Shown here: piece by piece, positions 8,281 to 17,144 of the stretch | Numbering within the stretch: the first letter of the stretch is position 1 | How the letters are laid out: the number at the start of each line of letters is the position of its first letter | Assembly (NCBI GenBank): GCA_017993835.1 | Contig: JAGOLX010000024.1 | Coordinates: 39,309-81,794, forward strand | Source: Phycisphaerae bacterium | GTDB lineage: Bacteria > Planctomycetota > Phycisphaerae > Sedimentisphaerales > Anaerobacaceae | DNA length: 42,486 bases | Reading direction: 5' to 3' | The notes under the pieces: model-generated | What the model saw: only the letters and a program-made list of their open reading frames with translations | Told to the model about the DNA's origin: nothing | The model's database searches: none | Translations under genes and position numbers: made by a program

Positions 8281-9173
8281 TGGTCAAATGGTGGCTCCTA
8301 TCGGCGGCATTCGTCCTGTGGACGGCGCTGGGGTCCGTGATCGTGCGACCCCCGGCCGATGCGACGGGACACACTCCGGTTTCGCCGGCGCCCGCCCGCA
8401 TCGTGTCCATGGCGCCGAACCTCACGGAGATCCTCTTCTCGCTGGGCTTGGGACCGAACCTCGTCGGGGTGACCCAGGACAGCGACTACCCCCCCGCCGC
8501 GACACAGAAGCCGACCGTCGGGAGCTTCTGGCAACCGAGTATCGAAGCGGTCATCGCCATGCGACCCGACCTCGTCGTCACACAGACGTTCGCCCAGCAA
8601 AGAGAGTTGGCCAGAAGACTCCGACGCATGGGCTACAAGAGTCTGGAGGTCGCCGTGGAGACCGTCGCGGGTCTGTTCGAGGGGATTTCCGCCATCGGGG
8701 AGGCGACGGGAACGACTGGACAAGCCGACGCGCTGTGCGCGAGCATACGAGCCGAGATCGACCGGCTCAGGGCGTTCACCGCCGGCACGCCTGCGGTGAA
8801 GGTCCTCTGGGTCGTGCAGCGAGAGCCGTTGCGAGTGGCCGGACGGAACACCTTCGTCCATGAGATGATCGAACTGGCCGGAGGCGAGAACGCCATCGGC
8901 CCGACGGTCCACATCTACCCCGCCATCGGGTCCGAGCAGGTGATCGCGGCCCGTCCCGAGGTCATCATCGAGCCCGCGATGCTGCCGGGAGTGATGGAGC
9001 AGCAGCGTCAGCAGGCCCTCGCCTACTGGAACCGATTCGAGAACGTGACCGCCGTGACCGCCGGAAGAGTCTACGTGATCGACGGCGACGTGGTCTCCCG
9101 GCTGAGCCCCCGCCTGCCCATCGCCATCGAGACGATTGCCCGATGCCTCAGGCCGGACCTGTTCGGAGACTGA
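8280..9173 (+). CDS. btuF: Periplasmic substrate-binding protein of a cobalamin/siderophore-type ABC importer
   Basis: This 297-residue exported solute-binding protein has an N-terminal hydrophobic segment (WWLLSAAFVLWTALGSVIV) serving as signal peptide or anchor, with no lipobox cysteine seen. It is followed by the class III periplasmic-binding-protein fold. RIVSMAPNLTEILFSLGLG is typical of the BtuF/FhuD/TroA-like group, as are VGVTQDSDYP, the central helix region and RVYVIDGD near the C terminus. The family binds vitamin B12 or ferric siderophores. BtuF is the better guess from the SMAPNLTEI opening, but the ligand cannot be proved. Its start overlaps mutL, and btuC follows after 3 bases. 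No cobalamin riboswitch was seen upstream. Confidence 0.82.
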   Translation: MVKWWLLSAAFVLWTALGSVIVRPPADATGHTPVSPAPARIVSMAPNLTEILFSLGLGPNLVGVTQDSDYPPAATQKPTVGSFWQPSIEAVIAMRPDLVVTQTFAQQRELARRLRRMGYKSLEVAVETVAGLFEGISAIGEATGTTGQADALCASIRAEIDRLRAFTAGTPAVKVLWVVQREPLRVAGRNTFVHEMIELAGGENAIGPTVHIYPAIGSEQVIAARPEVIIEPAMLPGVMEQQRQQALAYWNRFENVTAVTAGRVYVIDGDVVSRLSPRLPIAIETIARCLRPDLFGD

Positions 9174-9176
9174 CCG

Positions 9177-10208
9177 GTGCATTCGTCGCTGACTCCCAGA
9201 ATCCTGTTGTTCAGACTGGCCCTTGCGACGGTGTTGCTCGTCGCGCTCCTGCTGGCCTGCGCAATGATCGGTCCGCAGGATATCTCGCTGAGGGCGGCGT
9301 TGCACAGGCCTGCCGCAGGTGCGGCGGTCAGTCCGGACTATGAGATCCTCGTTCGGGTCCGCATTCCGCGGGTCCTGCTGGCGGCAATGGTGGGCGCGGC
9401 GTTGGCCGCTTCCGGCGTGATCTTCCAAGCGCTGTTGCGCAACCCGCTGGCCGACCCGTACATCCTAGGCGTGTCCAGCGGCGCCGGGCTCGGTGCGATG
9501 GTCGCAGTGATCGCCGGGCTAAACTGGACCCTGTGGGGGCGATCCCCCATCGCAATCTTCGCCTTCGTCGGCGCCCTGGGAACGGTTTGGCTGGTCTGGG
9601 GCATCGGTCGCGTCACCGGCAGATACCAGGTCACCGGGCTGCTCCTGGCCGGCGTCGTGGTCAACGCCTTCTTCTCCGCGATGATCATGTTCCTCGTTTC
9701 CGTCGCCAAGAGCCAGCAGCTCCACGCCACCCTCTTCTGGCTCATGGGCAACATGACGGAAGAGGATTTCTTCGTCCTCTGGATGGGCGGCGGCGGCATC
9801 GTCGCAGGCATCACGGCGCTGTATTTCCTGGGTCCGCAGCTCAACGTCATCAGCGTCGGCCACGAGGACGCCAGGAGCATTGGCATCTCGGTTCACCGGG
9901 TCGAATCTATCGCCTTCGCGATTTCCGCGTTCATTACCGCCGTGGCGGTCAGTCTCAGCGGGCTGGTTGGCTTCGTCGGCCTGATCGTGCCCCACGCGGT
10001 CCGACTCCTGTTCGGGCCGGACCATCGACAGCTCGTGCCGCTCAGCGCCCTGGTCGGCGCAGTGTTCCTGGTCATCGCCGACACTGCGGCCAGGATGGTG
10101 GTGGCGCCCGCCCAGTTGCCGGTCGGAGTGGTGACCGCCATGATTGGAGGTCCGTTCTTCCTGTTGTTGCTGGTCAGTCACAGCAGAAAGGTGTTCTGGC
10201 CGAGATGA
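9177..10208 (+). CDS. btuC: FecCD-family ABC permease (BtuC-like)
   Basis: This integral inner-membrane permease of 343 residues has about ten hydrophobic helices and forms the transport channel with the ATPase encoded next. Family blocks are RIPRVLLAAMVGAALAASG, FQALLRNPLADPYILG, the coupling-helix region GVSVHRVES-like (here GISVHRVES), and VGFVGLIVPHAVRLLFGPDH, with a C-terminal GVVTAMIGGPFFLLLL. The start is a GTG 3 bases after the btuF stop. The end overlaps the ATPase start as ATGA. Substrate is probably cobalamin, otherwise a ferric siderophore. Confidence 0.88.
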   Translation: MHSSLTPRILLFRLALATVLLVALLLACAMIGPQDISLRAALHRPAAGAAVSPDYEILVRVRIPRVLLAAMVGAALAASGVIFQALLRNPLADPYILGVSSGAGLGAMVAVIAGLNWTLWGRSPIAIFAFVGALGTVWLVWGIGRVTGRYQVTGLLLAGVVVNAFFSAMIMFLVSVAKSQQLHATLFWLMGNMTEEDFFVLWMGGGGIVAGITALYFLGPQLNVISVGHEDARSIGISVHRVESIAFAISAFITAVAVSLSGLVGFVGLIVPHAVRLLFGPDHRQLVPLSALVGAVFLVIADTAARMVVAPAQLPVGVVTAMIGGPFFLLLLVSHSRKVFWPR

Positions 10209-11065
10209 CAGCCGCAATCGAGGTCAAAGAGGTCTCGTTTGGCTATGGCCCGCACAGGCCGGTCCTGAACCGGATCGACCTGGCGGTTCGGGCGGGCACA
10301 TTCCTGGCCGTGGTGGGCCCGAACGGCGCGGGCAAGAGCACGCTAGTCAAGATCATGGCCGGCCTGCTCAAGCCGCAGTCGGGGAGCGTCCTGCTGGAGG
10401 GCCGGGAGTTATACTCCTACAGCGTGCAGGAGATTGCCCGGCGAATCGCTGTGGTTCGACAGGAATTCGTCCCGGCGTTCGAGTTCTCGGTCCTGGAGAC
10501 CGTTCTGATGGCCAGAACCCCGCGCTATGGCTCGTGGGGTTTCGAAAGCGAGCAAGACCGCACCCTGGCGACCCGTGTTCTGGAGATGACCGACACAGCC
10601 CGATTCGCCTCCCGTCCGCTCGGCAGCCTCAGTTGTGGCGAGCGGCAGCGAGTCTTCATCGCCCGGGCCCTCGCGCAGGACACCCCGATCCTCCTCCTGG
10701 ACGAACCGACGTCTTTTCTCGATCTCAAACACCAGGTGGACATCTACGACCTCTTGAAATCCATCCAGCAGCAGACCACGCCCACGATCATCGCGGTCAC
10801 CCATGACATCAACCTGGCGTCGCAGTATTGTGATGAGGCCCTGCTGTTGTATCCGCCGGTTCCGGGCGGGGATGCGAGCCTCGATGGCCGCTCAGCATCT
10901 GCGACTCGCTGCCGCGTCGGCCCGATCTCCGAGGTCCTTGCACTGCCGGAGATTCAGCAGGCATTCGATGTTCAGGTCTTCTCTGGCGCCGTAGGACGGG
11001 AGAGGTTCATCGTGCCCCTGGGAATCCGAGCAAAGGACGCGGATCGCGCCGGTCGCTCGACGTGA
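10205..11065 (+). CDS. btuD: ABC transporter ATP-binding protein (BtuD/FecE-like)
   Basis: This is the cytoplasmic ATPase of the importer, 286 residues. It has Walker A GPNGAGKST, Q-loop VVRQE, signature LSCGERQRVFIARAL, Walker B ILLLDEPTSFLD and the H-loop VTHDIN. The Q-loop to signature stretch fits iron/B12 importers. After the H-loop there is a tail of about 70 residues with low similarity to anything I recognise, apart from a VLALPEIQQAFDVQV segment common in this subfamily. The ATG overlaps the btuC stop, so translation is probably coupled. It ends the gpmI-mutL-btuFCD run. Confidence 0.9.
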   Translation: MTAAIEVKEVSFGYGPHRPVLNRIDLAVRAGTFLAVVGPNGAGKSTLVKIMAGLLKPQSGSVLLEGRELYSYSVQEIARRIAVVRQEFVPAFEFSVLETVLMARTPRYGSWGFESEQDRTLATRVLEMTDTARFASRPLGSLSCGERQRVFIARALAQDTPILLLDEPTSFLDLKHQVDIYDLLKSIQQQTTPTIIAVTHDINLASQYCDEALLLYPPVPGGDASLDGRSASATRCRVGPISEVLALPEIQQAFDVQVFSGAVGRERFIVPLGIRAKDADRAGRST

Positions 11066-11070
11066 GGGCA

Positions 11071-11088
11071 GTCCGCCGCACGGCGGAC
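11071..11088. terminator. Short GC hairpin after btuD, terminator-like
   Basis: GTCCGCCG-CA-CGGCGGAC is a perfect 8-bp stem six bases after the btuD stop. It lacks a following T-run, so intrinsic termination is doubtful; it may instead protect the 3' end of the transcript. Confidence 0.35.
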
Positions 11089-11217
11089 CGCCGCGGCAGG
11101 GAATACCCCATTTCTTTATAGGACAATCCAGGCCGTTGTCATGGGCCCATAAGCAGTTTCCTCGTGTCTTTCCCGCTTTTTTGAGAGATTGGGCTAGGAT
11201 TCGACCGGCCGCAATGG

Positions 11218-11223
11218 TATAAT
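11218..11223 (+). promoter_or_regulatory. Probable -10 element for the DksA-like gene
   Basis: A perfect TATAAT lies 59 bases upstream of the chosen GTG start. No convincing -35 hexamer is found at 16-18 bases upstream, so this may be an activator-dependent promoter or coincidence. Confidence 0.45.
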
Positions 11224-11281
11224 ACATAGTTCTATAGATGTGAGTGAATTTGCCAGCATTCATGTGAGAGGTGACTTCGAA

Positions 11282-11737
11282 GTGGCTGAGAAACGGAAAA
11301 AAACGTCAAAAAGAAACGGCGACCGCGCGCAGATCCCCAAGCCGCACCTCACAGCGAAGGAACTGTCGGTGCTCAGGGCAACGCTGCTGGAGAAAAGACA
11401 GGAGATTCTCCAGAACGTTCATGAGATCGAGGGCGAGACACTGCGGAAATCCAGACTGGATGCGAGTGGCGATCTGTCGAGCATGCCTATCCACATGGCC
11501 GACCTTGGTACCGATAACTTCCAGCAGGAATTCTCGTTGGGCCTGATGGATAGCGAGCGAAGGCTCATCGGGGAGATCGACGACGCGCTGCATCGCATCG
11601 AGAGCGGCACGTACGGGATCTGCGAGGGTACCGGCAAGCCCATCACCAAGGCGAGACTGGAGGCTCAGCCCTGGGCGCGTTATTCGGTGGAGTACGCCAG
11701 GATGGTCGAGGAAGGGCGCGTGCCGGAATTCGAGTGA
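11282..11737 (+). CDS. DksA/TraR-family protein with degenerate zinc finger
   Basis: The 151-residue product has a basic N-terminal tail, a coiled-coil stretch (ELSVLRATLLEKRQEILQNV) and the DksA C-terminal block ALHRIESGTYGICEGTGKPI followed by KARLEAQPWARYSVEYA. DksA relatives bind the RNA polymerase secondary channel and modulate transcription. Only one of the four zinc-ligand cysteines of the classical C4 finger is present (GICEGTG, then SVEYA in place of a CxxC-like pair), so zinc binding is unlikely. GTG at 11282 is favoured because GAGAGG lies about ten bases upstream; in-frame GTGs at 11240 and 11264 are alternatives. It is followed by yacG after 91 bases. Confidence 0.85.
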   Translation: MAEKRKKTSKRNGDRAQIPKPHLTAKELSVLRATLLEKRQEILQNVHEIEGETLRKSRLDASGDLSSMPIHMADLGTDNFQQEFSLGLMDSERRLIGEIDDALHRIESGTYGICEGTGKPITKARLEAQPWARYSVEYARMVEEGRVPEFE

Positions 11738-11828
11738 GAAATGTGCGATCTCGGCTCGTCGGCTTCACCGGCCGGCGGTCCGGATCCCGGAAGAGAAGAG
11801 CGGTCCCAGTTCGACGCGGGAAGCGGCT

Positions 11829-12131
11829 ATGGAGAGCATACCCCAGGACAGACAGGACACTCGAATGCGAGACCCGAGTCCGAGAGAGCCAGACGGTCCG
11901 GAACCGTCCCGGCGGTTCGTGTGCCCGAGCTGCAAACGCCCTGTGAATCGCCCGGCTGACGGCTCATCCGGCCTGCCCCGGTTCTTCCCTTTCTGCTCGG
12001 AGCGGTGCAAGCTCATCGACCTCGGGGCCTGGTTCGACGCCGACTACCGCATCCCCGCCAAACCCGATGAGGAATCGAATGAATCGCCGGACGCCGGTGC
12101 GGACGCCGGTCGCCGGACGCACGGGCAGTAG
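11829..12131 (+). CDS. yacG: YacG-family zinc-binding protein (DNA gyrase inhibitor)
   Basis: This is a small, 100-residue protein with the four-cysteine YacG signature: CPSC at about residue 32 and FPFCSERCKLIDLGAWFD at about residue 53, followed by YRIP. In E. coli, YacG binds zinc and inhibits DNA gyrase by contacting GyrB. The C-terminal tail after RIPAKPDEE is acidic and low complexity, as in homologues. Start ATG 11829 has GGGAAG 5 bases upstream; ATG 11865 is an alternative that keeps the whole domain. Confidence 0.88.
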   Translation: MESIPQDRQDTRMRDPSPREPDGPEPSRRFVCPSCKRPVNRPADGSSGLPRFFPFCSERCKLIDLGAWFDADYRIPAKPDEESNESPDAGADAGRRTHGQ

Positions 12132-12242
12132 CTCGCCACAGGGAGTCTGGACACCGAAGCGGTCCCGCAGTAACATGGCGGCAGTTCCACCATTGGTTCC
12201 GTGTTGCAGCGATGCGGTCAAGAGGTCTTGAAAGGAGGCAGC

Positions 12243-13532
12243 ATGGTCGACGCAAGAGAACCGACATCCCCGTTCGGCAGTTTCCTCTTCCCCCACATCT
12301 TCCGGTCCTTCCGCCTGGCGGTCCATCCGTCGAAGTTGGCCGTCGCATTCGCGGCGGTGACGGTGATCTGTCTGACCGGCTGGCTCATGGACTTGAACCG
12401 GACAGTCGTCGTCACGGGCGCACCTGCCGGCGTGCCAGGCAGCCTGATCATGAACATCGCAAGCCGCGGATCCACCACCGAACTCGACGTCTACGTCGCC
12501 TCAGAGTCGGCGCTATCCGTTGTTCTGGCGTCTATCCCGCCGGACGCGCCTCGCCTGGGCGTGTTCACAACCCTGTCGCGCTTCGTTGCCGCCCAGCTTG
12601 GCAGCGCAGTCGGCGCGGCGTTCCGACTCGATGGTCCGCAGTCCGCCGGCGCCTTTCTGCGATGCGCCAAGGCAATTGCCTGGGCGTTCGAGCGCCACAC
12701 GATATACAGCGTGGTCTTCTTCTCCGTCGCGCTGGTCGCCCTGTCGCTGGCGGGAGGTGCGATCTGTCGGATAGCCGCCCTCCAATTCGCCCGTAACGAG
12801 CGCCCCCGCCTGGTGCAGGCCACACGATTCGCCGCGAGGAGGCTCGTCAATTTCCTGGCGGCCCCGATCGCACCGGTCGCAATCGCGATCCTTCTGGGAC
12901 TGCCCATCCTCCTGCTCGGCCTGCTCGGCAACATCCCATGGGTCGGGGAACTGCTCACAGGCCTGCTGTTGCCCCTGGCGTTCGTCGGAGCGTTCTTCAT
13001 CGCGGTCGTGCTCGTCGGTGCGGCGGCCGGGCTGAGTCTGATGTTCCCCGCCATCGCCTACGAGGACTCGGATTTCTTCGACGCCGTCAGCCGGTCGTTC
13101 AGCAACGTCTATGGGAGACCCTGGCAAATGGGTTTCTACACCCTTGTGGCCGCTCTCTATGGGACCGTTTGTTATCTCTTCGTCCGGTTCTTCGCCTTTG
13201 TCGTTCTCTGGGCGACTCGCGGGTTCCTCCAACTGGGTCTGGGCGATGAGAAACTCCAGGCAATCTGGCCGCCGCCGAACTCTGTGGATCTTTTGGGGAC
13301 CTTCCCATCACCCGATGGCTGGTCGCTCTGGCTCGCGGCCATCCTCATTCGGATCGGGGTCCTGGCGGTGGTTGGGCTGACGATCTCGTTCGTCGTCAGT
13401 CTCTACTTCTCCGCCAGCACGGTGATCTATGCCTTGATGCGAAATCGTGTCGACGGGACCAGCCTGGACGAAATCCACGAGGAGGCGGAGGAACCGTCCG
13501 AAACAGCGAACATAGCCGAAAAGTCCGAATAA
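12243..13532 (+). CDS. Polytopic membrane protein of unknown function
   Basis: This 429-residue protein has several strongly hydrophobic helices: AVAFAAVTVICLTGWLM near the start, then AIAILLGLPILLLGLLG, LLLPLAFVGAFFIAVVLVGAAAGL, FVRFFAFVVLWATRGF and VLAVVGLTISFVVSLYFSAS. A soluble, probably extracytoplasmic loop lies after the first helix. The AIAYEDSDFFDAVSRSFSNVYGRPW segment is the type of motif that planctomycete membrane proteins of this size often carry between helices, but I cannot name a function. The C-terminal tail is acidic. AAGGAGG (12232-12238) stands 4 bases before the ATG, a strong ribosome site that fixes the start. Confidence 0.85.
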   Translation: MVDAREPTSPFGSFLFPHIFRSFRLAVHPSKLAVAFAAVTVICLTGWLMDLNRTVVVTGAPAGVPGSLIMNIASRGSTTELDVYVASESALSVVLASIPPDAPRLGVFTTLSRFVAAQLGSAVGAAFRLDGPQSAGAFLRCAKAIAWAFERHTIYSVVFFSVALVALSLAGGAICRIAALQFARNERPRLVQATRFAARRLVNFLAAPIAPVAIAILLGLPILLLGLLGNIPWVGELLTGLLLPLAFVGAFFIAVVLVGAAAGLSLMFPAIAYEDSDFFDAVSRSFSNVYGRPWQMGFYTLVAALYGTVCYLFVRFFAFVVLWATRGFLQLGLGDEKLQAIWPPPNSVDLLGTFPSPDGWSLWLAAILIRIGVLAVVGLTISFVVSLYFSASTVIYALMRNRVDGTSLDEIHEEAEEPSETANIAEKSE

Positions 13533-13706
13533 ACGCGATTTGCCGTCCCCCCGGCCGGCAGATCGAGGCGCCACAGGCCGGTCCGCAACTGAATTGCGAC
13601 CCCGTCTGTGCCGATGATACGGATGGGCCCGCGCGACGGCGCCCAAGTGCCTTCCAGGCTTGATGTTGCGGTAGAATCGAAAAGCCAGGTGTGATGCCGG
13701 GGGAAT

Positions 13707-15689
13707 ATGTGCGATCCACGCATTGAAACCGACACGCCGCCCAGTGACGGCGGGCTTTCGCACGCCCCCATTTCACCGGCGGGGCCTCTCCTGACGTTTC
13801 GCAGGCCGCTGATCGTGCTGGCGCACATCCTGGCATTCGCCGCCTCCCTGATGTTCTCCTTCCTCGTCGCGAATAACATGCAGTTCCGTCGCGACTGGCT
13901 TGTCGGACAGTATCCCTTTCTCCTGTTGTTCGTGCTCCTGGTGAAGCTGCCTGTGTTCGGGGCCTTCAAGCAGTATCGCGGGTGGTGGCGCTACGTGAGC
14001 ATCGCCGACCTCCTCCAGATCGTGCGGGCATCGCTGGTCAGCACGCTGATCATCGTCGCGGTCTGGTTCGTGGTGATCCTGCACGTCCCCTGGGTCCGTC
14101 GGATTCTGCCGACAGGGATCACGGCGGTCAGCCAGGGCGTCTTCATGGCCGATCTGTTCGGCACGGTGCTCCTGCCCGCCGGCCTGCGAATGATCACGCG
14201 CCTCTACCACGAGGAATACCGCACCACCGAGAATCGCCGGCTGACGCGATTCCTTATCGTCGGCGCCGGCAACGCCGGCGAGGGGCTGCTCCGCGAGATC
14301 CACCGCATGCCCGTCACCCAGTACGACGTCGTGGGTTTCATCGACGACGATCCCGCCAAGCAGGGCATGAACATCCACGGCATTCCGGTGCTCGGGACCG
14401 TGGCGCAACTGCCTCGGATCTGCAAGGAGCGCAACATCGAGGAGATCGCGATCGCAATGCCCTCGGCCACCCGCGAGCAACTCCGGCGGGTCATCCAGGT
14501 CTGCGAGGGCGCCCAGGTCCGCTTCCGCACGGTCCCCTCCATCACCGACATCGCCTCGGGGAGACTGCGGGTTTCCGAGATTCGAGACGTGGACATCAAC
14601 GACCTGCTCGGACGCGAGGTCGTGCAGCTCGACCTCGATCGGATCGAGGCATTCGCCAGGGACAAGATCATCCTGATCACCGGGGCCGGCGGGTCCATCG
14701 GCTCCGAGATGTGTCGCCAGATCTGTCATTTCGGTCCCGAGCTGCTGCTGCTCGTCGAGCAGGCGGAGAACCCGCTGTTCTATGTGGAGCAGGAATTGGG
14801 ACGCCGGTTCCCGAACGTGCGGACGCACGCATTGATCTGCGACATCACCGACCGGGCGCGAATCGACGCGATCTTCGAGCAACACCGACCCCAGGTGGTC
14901 ATCCACGCCGCGGCGCACAAGCACGTCCCGCTCATGGAGACCAATCCCGGCGAGGCCGTCAAAAACAACGTCCTGGGCACGCAGACTGTCGCGGACGCAG
15001 CGGACAAACGCCACGCGACGCACTTCGTCATGATCAGCACGGACAAAGCGGTGAACCCGACGAGCATCATGGGCTCGTCCAAGCGGATCGCCGAGATGTA
15101 CATCCAGGACCTCGGCAAGACCAGCCGGACGCAGTTCATCACCGTCCGATTCGGCAACGTGCTCGGCTCCGAGGGCTCGGTCGTCCCGATCTTCAAGCGA
15201 CAGATCGCGGAGGGCGGGCCCGTCACCGTGACGCACCCCGACATGAAACGCTATTTCATGACCATTCCCGAGGCCAGCCAGCTCGTCCTCCAGGCCGCCA
15301 GCATGGGCCAGGGAGGCGAGATCTTCGTTCTGGACATGGGCGAGCCCGTGCGGATCGTGGACCTGGCCAAGGAACTCATCACGCTCAGCGGCTTCCGTCC
15401 CGGTGAAGATATCGAAATCACCTTCACCGGCCTGCGACCGGGCGAGAAGCTCTTCGAGGAGCTTCGCATCGAGGGCGAGGACATGCAGCGGACCCGCCAC
15501 CCCAAGATCAGCATCTGGCGGAATATCCCGATGGATCGCGAGGCGCTCCGCGCCGGCATCGGCGAATTGCTGGATCTCGCCAGGCAACAGAATCATGACG
15601 GATTAACCGCCAGGATCAAGGCCCTCGTGCCCGAGTACTCCCCCAACCATGACTACTTGTCCCGGACCGCGGGAGCGATCCAATCGTAG
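13707..15689 (+). CDS. Polysaccharide biosynthesis protein, WbpM/CapD-type nucleotide-sugar 4,6-dehydratase
   Basis: The 660-residue product is a membrane-anchored dehydratase probably acting on UDP-GlcNAc in capsule, O-antigen or exopolysaccharide synthesis. The N-terminal part (about residues 30-170) has four hydrophobic helices. Next comes a CoA-binding-like Rossmann domain with FLIVGAGNAGEGLLREI, then the catalytic SDR domain with ILITGAGGSIGSEMCRQI, HAAAHKHVPLMETNP and the STDKAVNPTSIMGSSK region. That region carries the Ser-Met-Lys triad that replaces Ser-Tyr-Lys in this family. RFGNVLGSEGSVVP and GLRPGEKLFEEL complete the signature. Its 3' end overlaps that of the EF-hand protein gene by 37 bases. 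Confidence 0.93.
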   Translation: MCDPRIETDTPPSDGGLSHAPISPAGPLLTFRRPLIVLAHILAFAASLMFSFLVANNMQFRRDWLVGQYPFLLLFVLLVKLPVFGAFKQYRGWWRYVSIADLLQIVRASLVSTLIIVAVWFVVILHVPWVRRILPTGITAVSQGVFMADLFGTVLLPAGLRMITRLYHEEYRTTENRRLTRFLIVGAGNAGEGLLREIHRMPVTQYDVVGFIDDDPAKQGMNIHGIPVLGTVAQLPRICKERNIEEIAIAMPSATREQLRRVIQVCEGAQVRFRTVPSITDIASGRLRVSEIRDVDINDLLGREVVQLDLDRIEAFARDKIILITGAGGSIGSEMCRQICHFGPELLLLVEQAENPLFYVEQELGRRFPNVRTHALICDITDRARIDAIFEQHRPQVVIHAAAHKHVPLMETNPGEAVKNNVLGTQTVADAADKRHATHFVMISTDKAVNPTSIMGSSKRIAEMYIQDLGKTSRTQFITVRFGNVLGSEGSVVPIFKRQIAEGGPVTVTHPDMKRYFMTIPEASQLVLQAASMGQGGEIFVLDMGEPVRIVDLAKELITLSGFRPGEDIEITFTGLRPGEKLFEELRIEGEDMQRTRHPKISIWRNIPMDREALRAGIGELLDLARQQNHDGLTARIKALVPEYSPNHDYLSRTAGAIQS

Positions 15690-17002
15690 CTCGGCAGTGT
15701 GCGACCGTCCTTCAGGCGGATGCCGGAGGAATGCATGGGACAAACCCCGTCCCGACCGGTCGGTCGGGTGCCAATCGCCTCGATGCCTAGACTGTCGAGT
15801 GAGACGACTTCGCCTCGGTCCGTCCGCCCGTCGCAATTCTTGTCGAACCAGACCGCGATCCCCTTCAACTCACCCGCGGTCAGGAGGCCGTCGCGATTGT
15901 CGTCCAGCAGGTCCATGGCCCGATAGCCGTTCATGAAGAACAGCCACCACGTCACCGAGCCGAACAGTTCCCGGCCGGAGGCGATCTTCCCGTCGCCGTC
16001 CGCGTCCCAGACGAGCAGCCCAGTCGTCGGTTTGACCCAGGGCCGGCGCTCGACGATCCCGTCGCCGTCCAGGTCGAACCGCACGATTCGCTCCGACGCC
16101 AACAGCTCCGCAAGCGATAGGCTGTCCTGCATGCTGAACACGATGGGCGTGATCGCACCGATGGGCAGCGCCGCCATCTTCGCCAGATTGGCCTTCATCT
16201 CATCGATCCGCGCCTGCACCTCCGCGGGAATCGACTCCTCGGCCTCCCACAGGCGGATGTAGGCGCTGCCGGCCTCGTAGCTGATGATCCCTCTGATCCC
16301 TTCCAGCGGCAGATGCTGGAGCTGCAGATCTTCCTGAATCGAGAGATTGTACGACAACAGGTAGATGTCCTTCACTGCGGCCACGGCGATGGTCTTGAGC
16401 GATGCCGGCATCGGGGCCGTGCTCGAATTCCCAAAGAACTCCAGGTACTGCTCCTCCAGACTGGCCAGCCCCAGGTAGTACAGAGCGTTGTTCGGGTCTG
16501 TCGCGATGGCCCGGCAGAAGTTCCATTGCGCTGCCCCGGCGTGCTGGACGAGTTCGTCTACCCCCGGCTGTTCCGGCCGCCAATTCTCAGACTCGAGCCT
16601 TGTCTCTATGGCGGAGACACGGGCCCAGAAGGCCGTCTGGTCGGCAGCAGGGACGTCGCCGGTCGATTGGCGTCCGTATTCCTCCAAGGCGAGCCGTTCC
16701 GCCTCTGCTCTTCGCATCCGCCAAAGGTAGTCCCCCCACCACCAGTACGGTATCGGGTGAGGCGGCGTGTAATTGCCGAAGACCGCGACGAGGAAGGCCT
16801 TATTGACGAACGCCAGGTAGTGAATCCGGGCGAGAACATAGTAGGCGCTGGCATCCGCCGGATGTTCCTGAACGTACGCGGCAGCGTTCTTGATGAGCTG
16901 ATCGGCCGGGAGGTAGACCGGTGACGCCCACCGCCCCGCCGCCACGCCGGCCCACACCACTGCGACCAACACAGACCCAGTGCACCACTGCACTCTGCTC
17001 AT
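15653..17002 (-). CDS. Secreted protein with EF-hand-like calcium loops
   Basis: This is a 449-residue exported protein with an N-terminal signal segment (VLVAVVWAGVAAGRWASP). The central part is helical and lacks a domain I recognise. The C-terminal third carries four calcium-loop-like motifs: FDLDGDGIVE (about residue 308), WDADGDGKIASGRELFG (about 331), LDDNRDGLLTAGEL (about 365) and FDKNCDGRTDRGEV (about 385). The pairing of FDLDGDG with a following GLLVWDADGDGKI...ELFG is common in bacterial secreted calcium-binding proteins. ATG 17002 is preferred over 17038 because AAAGGGGA lies just upstream. It is divergent from the DUF2461 gene. Confidence 0.82.
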   Translation of the reverse strand: MSRVQWCTGSVLVAVVWAGVAAGRWASPVYLPADQLIKNAAAYVQEHPADASAYYVLARIHYLAFVNKAFLVAVFGNYTPPHPIPYWWWGDYLWRMRRAEAERLALEEYGRQSTGDVPAADQTAFWARVSAIETRLESENWRPEQPGVDELVQHAGAAQWNFCRAIATDPNNALYYLGLASLEEQYLEFFGNSSTAPMPASLKTIAVAAVKDIYLLSYNLSIQEDLQLQHLPLEGIRGIISYEAGSAYIRLWEAEESIPAEVQARIDEMKANLAKMAALPIGAITPIVFSMQDSLSLAELLASERIVRFDLDGDGIVERRPWVKPTTGLLVWDADGDGKIASGRELFGSVTWWLFFMNGYRAMDLLDDNRDGLLTAGELKGIAVWFDKNCDGRTDRGEVVSLDSLGIEAIGTRPTGRDGVCPMHSSGIRLKDGRTLPSYDWIAPAVRDK

Positions 17003-17045
17003 ATGGTCCCCTTTCCTTTGTGGAAGTGGTCGTCGCACTCGACCA

Positions 17046-17091
17046 CTATAGTATCTATTGTACCACAGGAGGACCTCTCACTATACTATAG
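17046..17091. promoter_or_regulatory. Inverted repeat in a divergent promoter region
   Basis: CTATAGTAT (17046-17054) and ATACTATAG (17083-17091) form a perfect 9-bp inverted repeat separated by 28 bases. It lies between the divergent EF-hand and DUF2461 genes. The arms contain TATAGT on one or both strands and could be -10 boxes, operator half-sites, or both. No good -35 boxes were found. Confidence 0.35.
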
Positions 17092-17144
17092 ATCCGCGAA
17101 TCGCGGAGTCGGCAACGTGCATAGCAATTGACGAGGATGGGGTA

